This document shows positions 10,451 to 22,429 of a DNA stretch of 64,000 nucleotides, piece after piece. The DNA comes from Typhlomys cinereus (lineage: Eukaryota; Chordata; Mammalia; Rodentia; Platacanthomyidae): positions 9,143,421 through 9,207,420 of the forward strand of contig JALPQD010000004.1 of the NCBI GenBank assembly GCA_023101885.1, in the 5' to 3' direction. The notes below the pieces were generated by a model. It saw only the letters and a program-made list of their open reading frames with translations, did no database searches and had not been told where the DNA came from. Position 1 is the stretch's first letter. Every line of letters starts with the position of its first letter. The position numbers and the translations under genes are program-made.

Positions 10451-12921
10451 AAAAATCATCACGATTGTCAACAATTGTCAACTCAAGTCAAAATACATTA
10501 CAAATTTTAAATAAGAGATGCACCTTGCTTTTACTATCTTCTCATCATGAAACCTTTGGTAAAAGTCAATATCAAAATCTACAAAGTTGATCATTTAATA
10601 TCTTTGTGCATAGAAAGAATCTTGAAATACAAATAAATGTGCAATAAAATCTTTGGTCTTTATTTTCTCTCTAAATATTGACTTTTGAAAAATTGCATCA
10701 GAGTCTGTGTTTGCTGAATAGTGAGAAAGAAGTAAATTCAAATAAATAATTTTATTATCAAGAAAAACCAGAATTAAATTTCCTGGTTTTAAGTTTGCAA
10801 TGGTTTTTAGTAGCACTATTTTCTCCAAGTTATCTTTTTAAATATCAAGATAATCAAATGACTGAAAATAATGTAGACTGTTAAAAGTTTAAAATTGCAA
10901 TGAGTTGAAGACTGTGCAACAGGATATAAACTTATTAAATTCTATTTTGTGCACTGATTTTCATAACGATAGGTACTTGAATTACTTTGTTAAGGTTTCT
11001 GCCATTTTGCAGCTATGCATGGCACAAATGTGTCATTAACATTTCTTGGTGATACAAAGATAACTTCAAGTTTTATGGTTTTCATAGATTTCTGTTAATG
11101 CATCTCACAAGCTCTGAAATATTTGCAATAGCAGAAATGTACATTACAATACTCACTCTGAAGTGTTTGAAACTAATCTACCCAAGTAAATGGTGCAGCA
11201 TTACTCAAGGACCAAAAAAAAAAAAAAAGAAGAAAGAATTTAAAGTGGACACTCAGGGGGCTATATATGCATTTCTACTGCAAATATTCTGGAAGGCTTT
11301 GCTCTCTGGAATTCCCATTCCTCGCTGATCCAATAAAACCTGACTTTACAGATTTTCAACACATACCATAAACCAATCCCTTCTCCTCGGCCACTCTCCA
11401 ACTCAATAATGGCAGCCACATTCATCACATTTGGTGAGTCAGACTTTCCACAGTGCCTAAGTCATTCCCATTCCCAGCTAGTGTGGCAGGTGTGTGGTGA
11501 ATGACTTGAGCTGTTTCAGGATTCTAGGAAATCATGTAAGTTTGAAGCAGACACAGTAATACCCTACTGGCCTAAAGAAGTAATGCACCTTCTGTGAATG
11601 CTGCCCACAGAACTTTCTATGTGAGAAAGTAAGCAATATCCTTTCTTTTACCCAAAACAAAGTGTTATAAGTGAAAGGTTTGCTTTCAAAATATCTATGA
11701 ATCACTTTTAGGAATACAACCGAGTTTTTTTTATTTCATTAATAAAAATCATGGGGATTTAAGGTAGAAAAAATGAGAATAAACAAAATGAATCTTTGCA
11801 CAAAACCTCAAATTTCTTCCCTTTTAAAAACTTTCCAGAAATAGCATAACAGTCTGTCTCAAACCCACAAAACCAGTAAGTACAGAGTCACAGATACCAC
11901 TATATCCACAATATCCTTCAGCTAGTGTGGGCTACCTTTTTTCTCTGTTCTAAATTATGTAATTGTAATTAACTTTTCCCTGGAGAGCATCAAGGTCAGT
12001 CCCATGTCAAGTCATGGTCTAAATGCATATGCTATCTGTAACCTGACCATCCTCTGGACTAATGTGGCCATGCTACACAAACATCAGGAGAAGGTCCAAC
12101 ATACTTCACGTCACACCACAGACCTATGAAATAAGACCTTCAATAGTCCTTGATTTTTGAGACTGGAAACTTAAGAAGTTCTCGAATTAGAACATAAAGA
12201 CCTGCACTATGTTTGGAAGTGGAATAGAATCAGCAAAACTTTGAAGATCAGATACACAGAATTTTTCAAGTTCTAAGACTCACACTTGGGAAATATACTA
12301 TTTACTAGGGATTTGGCATCTAGGAATCCTAAATTGAAGTGTCCCCTTCCTGCACCCCCCAAATTGTCAACCAGTTGGATAAATTCTCTCTAAAATATTT
12401 TTGTTAACTTTGGGTCAATTCAAAAATCTCTGGGGGTGTTTCTTTCTCATCTTGACTTTTGGATACTGAGATTAACCTAGAAATAATAAAGTGGTTTTGT
12501 TTAAATGCCTAAGGAAGTTTTTTCTTCCTAAGGCCTAAATCTAGCAGAGTCCAAAGCCAGACATGCAAAGTAACACTTTGCTCTTATCTGGAATTTTCAG
12601 AAAAGGATGGTTTCCAGATACCTGGGGGGTTTGTTCTAACACAGCCTCTCTTCACTTGCTGTCAATTGGCACAAAGAGATAATATCCAAGCATCCTTAAA
12701 GCCTTTATCATTGTTGCCTTCTGGGGATTCTACAAGTGAAGTCTGAGCTGATGAAAACTGGCTTCTTCCTCTGCAGGAATCAAACCTTCCATGCAGGGAG
12801 GGCACTCATTATCACTGCTATGTGGCCAGTGGATTGTTAATGGCAACTTCGTTCAAAGGACTGAACACTGCAAGGTCAACCTTAAGATAAGAGTGAGCGT
12901 GCAGCCAGGCCAAACACTCAC

Positions 12922-13004
12922 GAACAATGCACTGGTTTCCTCCAGGAAGGGTCTTCCATCCAGGACAGCAATAGGAGTGGAACCTGGAGCCGCACACGTT
13001 GGGC
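12922..13004 (-). CDS. FBN2: FBN2 exon 2 (N-terminal unique domain)
   Basis: This 83-nt exon encodes [17 protein letters not shown] and continues [10 protein letters not shown]. That is the four-cysteine start of the fibrillin unique N-terminal domain. The HSYCC form distinguishes FBN2 from FBN1, which has NAYCC. The acceptor is ccttgcag and the donor GTGAGT. It starts with the last base of a Gly codon split from exon 1 and ends with one base of a Pro codon completed by exon 3. No lesion is seen. Confidence 0.96.
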
Positions 13005-13863
13005 CTGCAAGGAACAAACACAGTCATGTACATGAAGGTATGGGTGCTCTAAGCAAACACAAAAATGGTTGCTCTAAGCAAAGCCTCAAGAGACTAGATT
13101 CAGGACAACAAACAAATCAAAGGGACACTGTGGGTTCTTGGGGGTTTGGGAAGCAGATGTGGAAGTAAAACAGGCTAGAGGCTGGAATGGGGGAGGGTCC
13201 GAGACATCTAAATATCTCCTTTCATCTGTCTTCCCTGGCTTGCCTTTTTTACAAGGCGAAAGGAAACGTGGAAACATATAATTTGCTACTATTCTGGCCT
13301 CCGGATGTTGAGAACAAAGGAACATTCCGTTCAAAAATCCTTGCCCTTGTTCCCAAATCCATTCTACCTTGATAGAATGCTCCTCCGGCCCCCAAAGTGC
13401 CAAGGAAGACGCTTGGGGAAGTGGAGCGCTCGGGTGGGTGGCTGGAGGTCGAGCCTACACCCCACACACATCCTCAAACAAAAGGCTCAGGAGCGGCGCC
13501 CCAATTGTGGGGAGCAGCAGGCACCGCTGCCTCTGGCGCAGGGTGGACCCAGGCCCGCTTTCTGCCTGACATTCCGAATCTTTTCCAGCACCACAGGCCG
13601 GGAGAACCCTTGGCCATCCGCATCCAGAGGCCCCGCGTCTCAACCTCAGCCCGAGAGCCCCCATAGAGAGGACTTTCCTCGGTCAGGGAAAAAAACGGCG
13701 CCCCTAAGAGTCTTGGGGAGGAACGGGGCTCTGAGGCTTAGCGAGGGGGACTACAACTCTACCCGCTAGAAGCAAGATCAAGGGAGGTGTAGACTAGGAG
13801 GCAGCCAAGCTGAGGGTCCCGCACAACCAGCCACTGGCGGCGCGGGGCCGCCTGCCCACCTAC
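13005..13863 (-). other. FBN2: FBN2 intron 1
   Basis: A short 859-bp first intron, donor GTAGGT next to exon 1 and acceptor TTGCAG next to exon 2. Its exon-1-proximal part is GC-rich and belongs to the CpG island. Several open frames cross it on both strands (for example 13305-13769), but none resembles a protein. Confidence 0.9.
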
Positions 13864-14111
13864 CCTCTCAGTATGTCCTGCTGTCCTCGCCTGCGAACGC
13901 GACTCGCCGCCACCGCGCCCTCCTCCCGGTACTCCGGGAGCCCGACTTCGGAGCCCGCAGCCGCCGACCGGACCTGTTGCGGCGGCGGCTGGGGCCGGAG
14001 AGGCTTAGATGGTGGAGGCTGGGGCTGACTGGCGGTGCCCTGCACCCAGAGCGCCACGCAACCCAGCCACACCAAGTAGGGCTGGAGACACAGCCACCGA
14101 CGTCTCCCCAT
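13864..14111 (-). CDS. FBN2: FBN2 exon 1 coding part: start codon, signal peptide, furin site
   Basis: It begins M-G-R-R-R-W-L-C-L-Q, matching fibrillin-2 (human starts MGRRRRLCLQ). Residues about 1-28 form a signal peptide: basic n-region, hydrophobic core P11-V24, cleavage likely after GTAS. A Pro/Gln-rich stretch follows at residues 29-47. R71-V-R-R-R75 is the furin-type propeptide site. The exon ends after 82 codons plus two bases of a Gly codon, at donor GTAGGT. The ATG (14111-14109) is in good context (G at -3, G at +4). The frame stays open upstream to about 14207 but holds no earlier ATG. Fibrillin-2 is secreted and builds microfibrils, mainly in development. Confidence 0.96.
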
Positions 14112-14700
14112 CGCCGGCACGGATAGCGCGCGGATCCCGGCCCGCGGAGAGGAGGGGTGGATCAAGAACCAAATCCGCACGGCCGGAAAAAAGTCAGGCT
14201 CTACCAAGTCCTTCGTCAGTTTCCCGGAGTCCCTTGGGTCGTGGGTCCCTGGTCTAATGGGAACCCGGCACGCACTGCCAGCCGCTGACTTTCGCGGCTC
14301 GGGGATCGAGTTCTAGCTCAGTGGGCGACTAGGCACAGTGGCTGTGTAGCCGGCAACCCCGCGCGGTCCACGTTGCATCCCCCGGGCCACGGCCCCGAGC
14401 GACTCTAGGACCGCCAGCGGGTGGGGGCGGGAAATTACAAAAGTAACCCGAGCAGCTGCGGCGTAAAGTTACAAAGAAAGCGGACCTCACAAGGAAAAAA
14501 AAAAAAAAAAAAAAAAAAGAAACCGGGGTGGGGGGGGATTATGCGCAAAAGGCTGAGCGGATTCCCGTGCGCTCCAGCCACAAATCTTGCAAAACTTCAG
14601 AAGTCACCAAAGGAAGCAAGCAAGCGAACAAAAGTCACCTCCCCAAAGCAGAGGAGGGACTCCTAGGGGCTGGCTTGGAGTCCCACAGGGGTAGCGAGAA
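14112..14700 (-). promoter_or_regulatory. FBN2: FBN2 5' UTR and proximal promoter region (extent unknown)
   Basis: GC-rich sequence immediately upstream of the FBN2 start codon on the minus strand. Some of it must be 5' UTR, but no splice or start signal fixes the boundary. The poly-A/poly-T tract at 14495-14518 and GC boxes lie within it. Confidence 0.5.
14495..14518 (+). repeat. poly-A tract in CpG island
   Basis: A run of 24 A on the plus strand (poly-T on the FBN2 sense strand), about 385 bp upstream of the FBN2 start codon. Length-variable tracts like this can exclude nucleosomes. Confidence 0.9.
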
Positions 14701-15370
14701 GCAGGCAGCGGCTGCAGAGCCGGGCGGAGGTGCAGGGGGCCGAGGCGGGCAACCGGCGAGAGGGAGGGCAGGAGGTGGTACTCCCGGGAAGATGCCGCGG
14801 CGGAGGGCGCGGCGCAGGGGTTTTAGAGGCCCGGCGGGGAGCGGAGCGCGGGGCGGGACGGCGGGTGGCGGCTGTCAGTGGGGGCCGGGGCGTAGCCGTC
14901 CACACGTGGAGCACAGCCCCACCAAGGGGCCGGCGGTGCCTAGAGGGCGGGGACTGAGTCTGGGGGCGATCGCGAAGGGGAGGAACCAGGGGCAATGAGT
15001 GATGGGGGAGGGGCGGAGGCAGGAAGGGGGGTAGGGCAGAGGGAGCGGAGAAGACGGAGATTGGGGAGAAGGGGGGCGAGCCTGGGAGCCAAGCCGATGC
15101 TGGAAACAGGACTTGGACAGAGGGGTTGGCGAGCCCGGGTACGAGAGGAAATGAGAGGGGGATGGGAGGAGAGACTAGGGAGGAGAGAAGTGGGAAAGGG
15201 GAGGGAAAGCCCGGGGCCTAGAGGAGGGGTCGGGGGGCCGGCTGCAAGGGGACCAGGCGCTAGGCGGCTTTGCTTCACCCCCCCACCACCCCACCCCCGG
15301 CCCCAGTTGGCTGTAAGCTCTGTTTTGACTGCCTGTACAGAACGAACAGACGGCGTGGGAGGGGGCAGTT

Positions 15371-16589
15371 GGGGGACCGGATTTGGGGAGAGACACTGCA
15401 GCCCCTAACCTTTTCCCTCTACCCTCACGGGTACCGCATGCTAAAGTGCTCTGGACTCGGCAGGTCTGCTAGCTGAACCCAGCCTCTGTGGTACAGAGGT
15501 GAAGCTGGAGGAGGTGAGAACTAGGACTCTGACCCAAGGTGGAGAAATTCGCTGGGATGGATCCTGAAGGCCAGACCCCAGTGATCACAGCTCCCCCACT
15601 TCCAGAGGAATAGCGTCAGTCTGAGGGGCTCACGGAGGGGCGGACCTTTTCTAAATTGCACGAAGTTCCTAGGGCGGAGTTGGAGCTCTGTTGAGCTAGG
15701 GAATGTGTCCAAGTTGTGAACCCTGGCAGGACCCTGCCCAGGTTTGATCCAAGGAGTAGGTTAGAGACCCCGAAGTTTTATTCTAGACTTGAGTGAGTTC
15801 ACTGAGCGGGTTTTGCCCGTGGCCCCTAACTCTGGCTCTTTCAGATTGAAGACTAAATCCTAGCAATTGGCTCTGTGAAGTCAGGATCAGGGTGCTTTTC
15901 TGCTAGGTTCTGGGACCTTATGTGGGTCTGCATTCATGAGTTTTCTAAGAAGCCCCTGACAATCTTTTCAATGGGATTATAAAAGGAATAAAAAAAAAAT
16001 CGCACACCTCTGAAAACCAGAACCAAGTAAGATTTACAAATGGTGTATTGCCTAATGTTCTGCATAATCCATTTCAGAGAAGCTTGCTTAAAAAGAAATG
16101 GAGATACGTGAATTCTTTTTCCCAGTCCAAATCGTCCAGATGCCCTACTTGACAGCCAAAAATTCTTAGAGAATTGGCACACCTCCCTCCTTTACTCCTC
16201 CCAATGTCTGCACTTTGGCAGACAATGACTCTTAAGGTAGTTCCCGTCTTACAATTATTCTCATAAATCAGAAGGAAAGTAGGAGTCATATGATTTGTGC
16301 GTGTGAGGGGGCACCAATTTGTTGCACTTAACTCAAGAAGGCATTTTTCTGTACCTTCCTTCAAACATATAAATATTTAAAAAAAAGAACTAAGTTATCT
16401 CCTGAACTAAAGCAACATTTTAATCTTACCCTTTGTAAGATTTTTACCATGTGATTTTTCATTTAATATGTAAATGACTTCATATTTCATTCCTGCCTGT
16501 TACATTAAATCCAAATGTTTTAAAATTCTCATCTGCCTTTATCCTTTCTTCAGTAATGCCACTGTACAAAAATGCATGGGAAATGTGAC
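15371..16589. other. upstream intergenic DNA, nothing recognised
   Basis: Unique-looking sequence that falls from GC-rich to AT-rich. Short open frames only, no repeat family recognised. Confidence 0.6.
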
Positions 16590-17035
16590 ACGATGGGTTC
16601 CATAGGTTGTTCATTGCAGCAATGTTTGTATTAGCAAATGACTAGCACCAATATTCCAACAGTAAAAAAGTGGTTGAATACAGTTTAATCTACTGAAGAA
16701 AATAGTATGCAAATATAAAGAGTTCGGGGAACTCTTGCACATTTCTTTGGACGCATGTCTAGCATGTGGGGGGAAGTGGCAAGGGCAGGAGGGGAAGCAA
16801 GATGCTGACGAAATAGACAATTCATTGAGGCAGAAAGTAAAACAGGTTATCGGGAACTAGGGGGAAAAAGAATAGTGTTATTGTCTCACTAGTACAGAGT
16901 TTCTATTTAGGTTTATGAATACATTCTGGAAGTAGAGCAGGGTAATACCTGCACTTATTTTGAATGTAATTAATCCTATTGAATTATACATTATAATTTT
17001 ATGTTATACACATTTTGGCATACTTACTTTAAATG
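16590..17035 (+). repeat. ancient L1 (L1M-type) 3' region
   Basis: 'ttgttcattgcagcaatgtt' and 'tattagcaaatgactagcac' resemble the 3' part of old L1 ORF2 and adjacent UTR. 'tttctatttaggtttatgaa' through 'attatacattataattttat' resembles the L1M 3' terminus. Diverged, non-coding. Confidence 0.6.
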
Positions 17036-18140
17036 CAGGATGTAGGATCTTGTGTTGTATAATGCCTTTTGTGTCTATATATTTGTTAATGCATTTTTAA
17101 GAATAGAAATACAAATAAAATATAATAAAATAACCTACAGAGACAGGAAAAGTGTCAAAGAAGAGAGAATGGAAGTTACACTTTTATAAAATGTCTACTT
17201 TTATAGCTTTGAAGCCATATACATATTTTACAGACCTGTAAGCAAAATCAAATTTTAAAAGAGCTACACTAAATTTCTAAAAGCAAAGCAAAAACAGTCT
17301 GTCATATTTATAATGTAGCCACAGAGCAAACCATTACTCAAAATGATATTTAAATACAGTATATAAATCATCATTGAGATAAGAATGAAAGAAACAAAGA
17401 AGTCTGAAGTTTCATTGAGTGGCAATAATGTATGAGAGAAAGAAAAGCCGAAACAAATATGAAGCTATGCCGATTCCATAAGAATGACTTCAGCATGAAA
17501 GTTATTAAATATAAATCACAAAGTAAAACCTTTTTAATCTTCAATCGAATTAAAATGCCAACATGAAATTATGACAGGCTTTTATTTTTCTAAAAAGTAG
17601 GCATTTTGTATTCTTGTCTACTACAAAGATGTGAAACTACAGACAACAACAATAGCTAGCTCCGGTTGTCACTAGATTATGGCTCTTAAATACCATTTCC
17701 TGGTAAAAAGGAATCAGGACTCTGAATAACTGACTAATTGCAGCATATGTTTGAGTCAAGATTGTCTTGTCATCGTCATCCCATCAGTTGGATAAAAATT
17801 ATTCCCCTACAGACTCCACTATTTGAACATTTGGTTCCCAGCTTCTGAAACTATTTCCAGAGGCTATGGAACCTTTGGGAAGTGGGGTATAAAGTTATAG
17901 TGAGTGTCTACTTTCTGACCTTCCCAGATAAGAGCCAACATCTCTGTGCTCCTGCCACTCCCTGCCATGGTTACTGCTGCAACCGTGCCCCGTTTTTATG
18001 ATGCTCTGCCTATGGTATTCCTGAATCATGGCTGGAAGCTCCAAACATCTGCACCTCTTGTACAAACCTGTTTCAAGTCCATAAACCACACAGACAGGTG
18101 GATACAGTAATGGCTCTGCTCCTCAGAGTAATTTGCATTA
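17036..18140. other. AT-rich intergenic DNA
   Basis: No gene, RNA or clear repeat recognised. Short open frames lack coding character. Confidence 0.55.
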
Positions 18141-18500
18141 TTAGTTACTTCTTTTATGATTGTGAGAAAAGCCCTGACAAGAAAGAACTTCAGGGAGGGG
18201 ACGTTTATTTTTAGCTCACAGTATGAGGGAATGTGAACCCATGGCCTCCTAGCTGGAGGAAATAGGTTACTAAGGGAAAGGAACAAACCTTGAGGTTCTT
18301 GGCTGGGTCCTACTCCTTGTTTCATTTCTGCATTCCAGCCTGCAAGTATCTTTGTGCTCCTGTTGCCACAGCTGTAAGCCATTTTCTCCACCATGCCTTC
18401 TCCACCCTGATAGAAAGGATCTTCTCAAACTGTGAGATGGAATAAACCCTCCTCCCTCAAGTTGCTTCTAGACTTTGATCACAGTGATGAAAATAATACT
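18141..18500. mobile_element. MaLR-type LTR fragments
   Basis: The left part starts 'ttagttacttcttttatgat' and runs 'gaaaagccctgacaag' to 'tttatttttagctcacagt', like the antisense 3' end of a rodent MT-type LTR. The right part (18400-18500) contains 'gatggaataaaccctcctcc' and 'ctcaagttgcttcta', the sense polyadenylation end of a similar LTR. It may be two fragments or a rearranged element. Family assignment is from memory. Confidence 0.5.
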
Positions 18501-18505
18501 TCCTT

Positions 18506-18815
18506 CTCTTCTCCTGGAGGTGGCTGCCATCTCCTGCTTGGCATCATGGTTGCCCTCAAATCTCTGGTGAAGTCCAAGATCGCCAAAAACAGGACGGAGA
18601 AATTCACCCGGCACCAGTCAGGCTGATGTCAAAATTAAACGTAACTGGCAGGAACCCAGAGGTATTGACAACAGGGTTCAGAGAAGATTCAAGGGTCAGA
18701 TCCTGATACGCAATATTGGTTATGGGAGCAAGAAGAAAACAGCACTTGCTGCCCAGCGGCTTTCAGAAATTCCTGGTCCACAATGTCAAGGATCCGGAAG
18801 TGCTCCTAACATTCA
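18506..18815 (+). pseudogene. RPL32 processed pseudogene, frameshifted and 3'-truncated
   Basis: Intronless copy of ribosomal protein L32 mRNA. It includes a piece of 5' UTR ('ggtggctgccatctcctg') before an ATG at 18547. The frame opens [11 protein letters not shown] and reaches R-H-Q-S-G before a stop. The DNA then continues as L32 in another frame ('gaggtattgacaacagggtt', 'ttcctggtccacaatgtcaa'). A two-base loss at the HQSD region causes the frameshift. Similarity fades after the segment for V-K-x-x-E-V-L, so the last third, stop and poly-A tail are missing. It follows directly after LTR-like sequence. Not functional. Confidence 0.92.
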
Positions 18816-21800
18816 ATGTGTAAATTTTGAAGATTCCCAGTTAGCTCTCTACTTTAGAAGCTATTACCTTATAACTCAATAGTTTTTAAAAATGATGAAC
18901 AATTATTCTGTCTTCATTAGGCAGACTCAGAGAAAATACCTTGGTTGAAAAAATCAGTAAGTGTGGGAATATTAAAATTAGGAACAAAGAAAAAAAAAAC
19001 CACTGCATTATAAACTCTGCTGCCACAAAGACTCACAATTACTATTAGCTGCTTGACTTCAGGTTGGGGACATCTGACTAGTGGCCATTTTCTTCCTGAT
19101 GGACATTTGGCAACAACTGGACACTTTTCTTATTATCACAAGAAAATGTATAATAGTGAGGTGAGACTATCGAGATGCAATTCAAATATCCTAAAACTGA
19201 ACAAGGAAGCTTTCTGTAACAGTAGTATGTTTGTCAGTTTCACTATCATTACCAAAATAGCACCACCTTTGAGAAGCTCTGCATCATGTAAAAGATCCCT
19301 GGGGAACTTTTTAATGAGTAATTCCAGCTGTGACCGTGAAAGCCTGTTGGCTTCAGAAAACTGACAGAACCCAACAGTATGGATTGATTTAAGTGGCGTG
19401 GTAGATAGAACACAGAACTCAGCGAATTATCTTTATAAAAAAAACAATTGAATTTGAATTCCAGGAACTATTAAGGAAGGGTTATAAAACACATTATACC
19501 TTTCATCAACAATGTAATTAACCAGACCTAGGATGTGAACTATGACAGATGACCACATTTCTTCAAAAAAGTTATAGGAATAGAGGAAAGAGAGAGGGAC
19601 TGTTTTGGTTCAACAACTAAAATCTGTATTATCTGGGAATTTGGTATGAATGTGAGAAATACAATTCTTCTATAATAAAGAAGAAATTAAAGCCTTATTA
19701 GATATTAGAGATTTACTTTTCATTTGAGGGGGCAGTTACTGATACAGCTGTATTTAAAGTAATATACATTAATATATCAACTAAAACTTCTTTGGAGGAA
19801 ATATGATACTTTGGATTTGACTAAAACCATGGAAAGAAAAACAAAGACTGGGCTCTGAAAAGATGGATTAGAAGTAATTTCCTGCATACCTCTGACTAAA
19901 TATTCTTAACTAAACACCCGAGAGCAAGAGGAGCATCAGTGTGCATAAAAAGACAAGTGTTAGGGAAAAGAAGGCCAGAAGACTAGAGACCTTGCTACCT
20001 GAAGAATGACATGGAAGTAGATGTGTCTTGTACCCTGTATATCTGATTAGTGTTGAAGAAGCTGGCTTCTGTAAGTGCCAAGTGCACAGATGGAGAGTTT
20101 CCAAGAACATCTGACATCTCTATGAAATGACCAGCAGTGGGCATACTATTAAGACAGCAGCCTTTAGATAACGGCTGCTCTGCACCACGTCAGACTTTCA
20201 GAGAAAACGTCCTCCCAGAAATGGTAAGACAGGAAGTTCTGACTCACCCATCCCGGACTATGACAAGTTGTGTAACCCTTACTTTTCCTACACAACATCA
20301 GAAAGGCCAAGTAAGGGGCTTGCACTTTCACCCTTTTGCATAGTAATGACCATCGCTTCCCCATGAAGGACAAGAACCTAGTTTTTCATTCCATGTTAGT
20401 TGAGATTCTCCAGAAAGTCAACATGTAAAGGTGTGTGTGTGTGTGAGTGTGTGTGTGTGAGACAAAAGATCACAGAGGCTAAAAAGGTACTATTAAGCTA
20501 TCTGCAAGCTAGAACGGCAGGAAAATCCATAGCTTGACTCAGCAGAGAAAGCCAGAAACTTCAGAACAAGAGAAGCCACTAATACGTTGTAGTTTGAAGT
20601 CAATCACTGAGATCCCCAAAGGGCCATGGTGCCAATACAGAATAAAAAAAGGCTGAAGGACCAAGAGACCCATGTTCAAGGGCAGCATGTAGATATAACT
20701 ACTTCGCTCCTCCCTCCAGAAGGAAAGGCCACAAGGCATCTTTACTATACCATGAGTTCCCAACTGATTAAATGCTGCCCGCTAACACTGAAACTGGATC
20801 TTCTCACTCGGTTCTCCAATTCCCACAAGAATTGCTTCAGGAAAAACCTTCACCCACATACCCAGTTTTCTAGGTATTATTCATCTATCCATTTATGCTG
20901 ACATTCAAATGACCATCATGTATCCCAACTTTGCAACAAGGTGGTAACCAGGTGCTCTGGCTACTAGAATGAAATATGAGGAAACACAGTATACCATGAG
21001 GACTGTGGGGCCACCCCTGCACCCTGCTTGGCATTATCCTGGAGACCACTAGGGTGGTATCAATGAGCTTTAGCGGGAAGCCTATGTTCCGTACCCAGCT
21101 GCAAATGACCATGTGCTGCTCCTCTTGGCAAAGGACTTCCCCCACCATCAAGCAGTATGAGGCAGTCCTTTTTCTGCTCCCACTTGCCCGAGGTCAGTGA
21201 TCATTGCTGAAGTGGATTGTTTAGATATACTCCAAAATCTCAGAAAGAGCGACATGTCCAATATTTACCTGAGAATCATTCACCTTAGAAAAAAGGAAAC
21301 ATGTCAGTCAAAATGAGAAATGGAAAACCAATACATACTTTCCAAGATAATATAGATGTCAGAATTTCCTGACTGTGTTTTCAAAACAGCCACGTTGAAG
21401 ATGCTTCTTGAGTATTTGCAAATGTGCATGAGGCAAAAGAGAAAGAAAAGTTATGAGAAGGAAATGAATGTGAATTTTAGAATAGAAAAATACAATATTG
21501 AAAGAAATATAGCAAGTGAAATGTTTTTATTTACTCATTCATTCATTCATTCACTCATTCATCCATTTGCAGTGCTGGATATTGGTCTAGACGAACACTC
21601 TGCTACTAAGTTAAATCTCAGCCTTTCCTTTCTCACATTTTCATTCTGAGACAGTATCTTGCTAAATTGCCCAGGAACTTGCAGTCAGCATACTGGCAGT
21701 TCAAAGAACAAAATGACTGAACCTGAAATACTAGAGGAAACAGGTTTGTCCCACAGGCTCATGGGTTTGAAACTGTAGATAATGTTTATGTTTGAGAAGG

Positions 21801-22429
21801 CAGTGGCACCTTTAGGAGGCAGAGCTTTGCCGAATGAAGGTATGACACAGGGCACGGGCCTTACTTGATATTTCAGCATGATTTTCCTGCACTCACTTGC
21901 CAGCTGAATATAATTATTTCCCAAATTTATGTGGTCTCCTGGTCTTCCAAAGTTCTACAGTGTATAAAGTGTGGAAGGTGAACCACATTATCTGTGCATT
22001 TATGTGCAAGTCATCATGTATACTGAGGAAAGACATCAGGGGTATGGCTGTTTTGAAGTCACCCATACTCCCGAAGTAACCAGTCACCTGTATTCCTGTA
22101 AGTCTGCTCAATATACACATTGATTTGTCAAGGTGGTCTTTCGCAGAATAGTACTTGTCATTACCCTTTATGGGTGGAATAGACATGGGTATGTCTCTCT
22201 GGTAAAAGTTCATGTGGCACAGTTACTTTAGTATATGAATTATATGCTCTTTGTAATTTACAAGGCTTTTGTCTTGTTTCTAGATATTATTTTAGAAAAA
22301 TTATCATTATATTTATTTCCTCTAACAATAACTACTTGTTATAGCAGTTTTAGACAGTGTTTATTAATTTCCCCATGAAAGAGCAAGTAATTAGCAAACT
22401 GTACTTCCTCCTACTTTCTTGTTTTTTTA
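18816..22429. other. intergenic DNA with minor repeats
   Basis: Mostly unassigned. It holds a GT microsatellite (20431-20461), an (ATTC)n tract (about 21533-21565) and a short antisense B1-like fragment (about 21645-21700, 'ctgagacagtatcttgctaa'). The block 20900-21180 is less AT-rich, but its frames on both strands contain stops and I do not recognise a parent gene. Confidence 0.5.

Larger units (their letters stand above)
7634..12921 (-). other. FBN2: FBN2 intron 2
   Basis: A 5.3-kb intron between exon 2 (donor GTGAGT) and exon 3 (acceptor CCACAG). It contains the right copy of the 57-bp repeat, a tandem duplication near 8750, a 5'-truncated L1 3' end with target duplication, a B2-like SINE and a B1 fragment. 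The rest (about 8000-8740, 8820-9280, 9600-9980 and 10460-12900) is AT-rich with no gene or repeat I can name. Confidence 0.9.
13440..15370. promoter_or_regulatory. FBN2: CpG island spanning FBN2 exon 1 and upstream region
   Basis: CpG dinucleotides and GC content rise sharply here against an AT-rich background. Several GC-box-like motifs occur (for example gggggcggg near 14423 and ggggcggg near 14853). I see no convincing TATA box at a suitable distance upstream of the FBN2 start, as is usual for CpG-island promoters. A 24-base poly-A run lies at 14495-14518 and strongly purine-skewed DNA fills 14990-15240. The transcription start cannot be placed from sequence. The island extends over 1 kb upstream of the start codon, so transcription in both directions is possible. 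Confidence 0.8.

Noticed and set aside
13305..13769. 154-residue plus-strand open frame over FBN2 intron 1
   Set aside because: Composition-driven frame in a CpG island. It overlaps the FBN2 first intron antisense and has no recognisable domain.
14109..14207. In-frame N-terminal extension of FBN2 exon 1
   Set aside because: The frame is open to about 14207, but the first triplet there is TTG. The first in-frame ATG is at 14111, which gives the conserved MGRRR start and signal peptide.
14528..15408. Overlapping plus-strand frames of 156 and 137 residues rich in Gly, Arg and Ala
   Set aside because: GC-rich DNA has few stop codons. Several frames are open on both strands at once, and none resembles a known protein.
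20885..21180. Less AT-rich block with frames on both strands, considered as a processed pseudogene
   Set aside because: No parent protein recognised, several stops, and no poly-A tail or duplication seen. Left unassigned.
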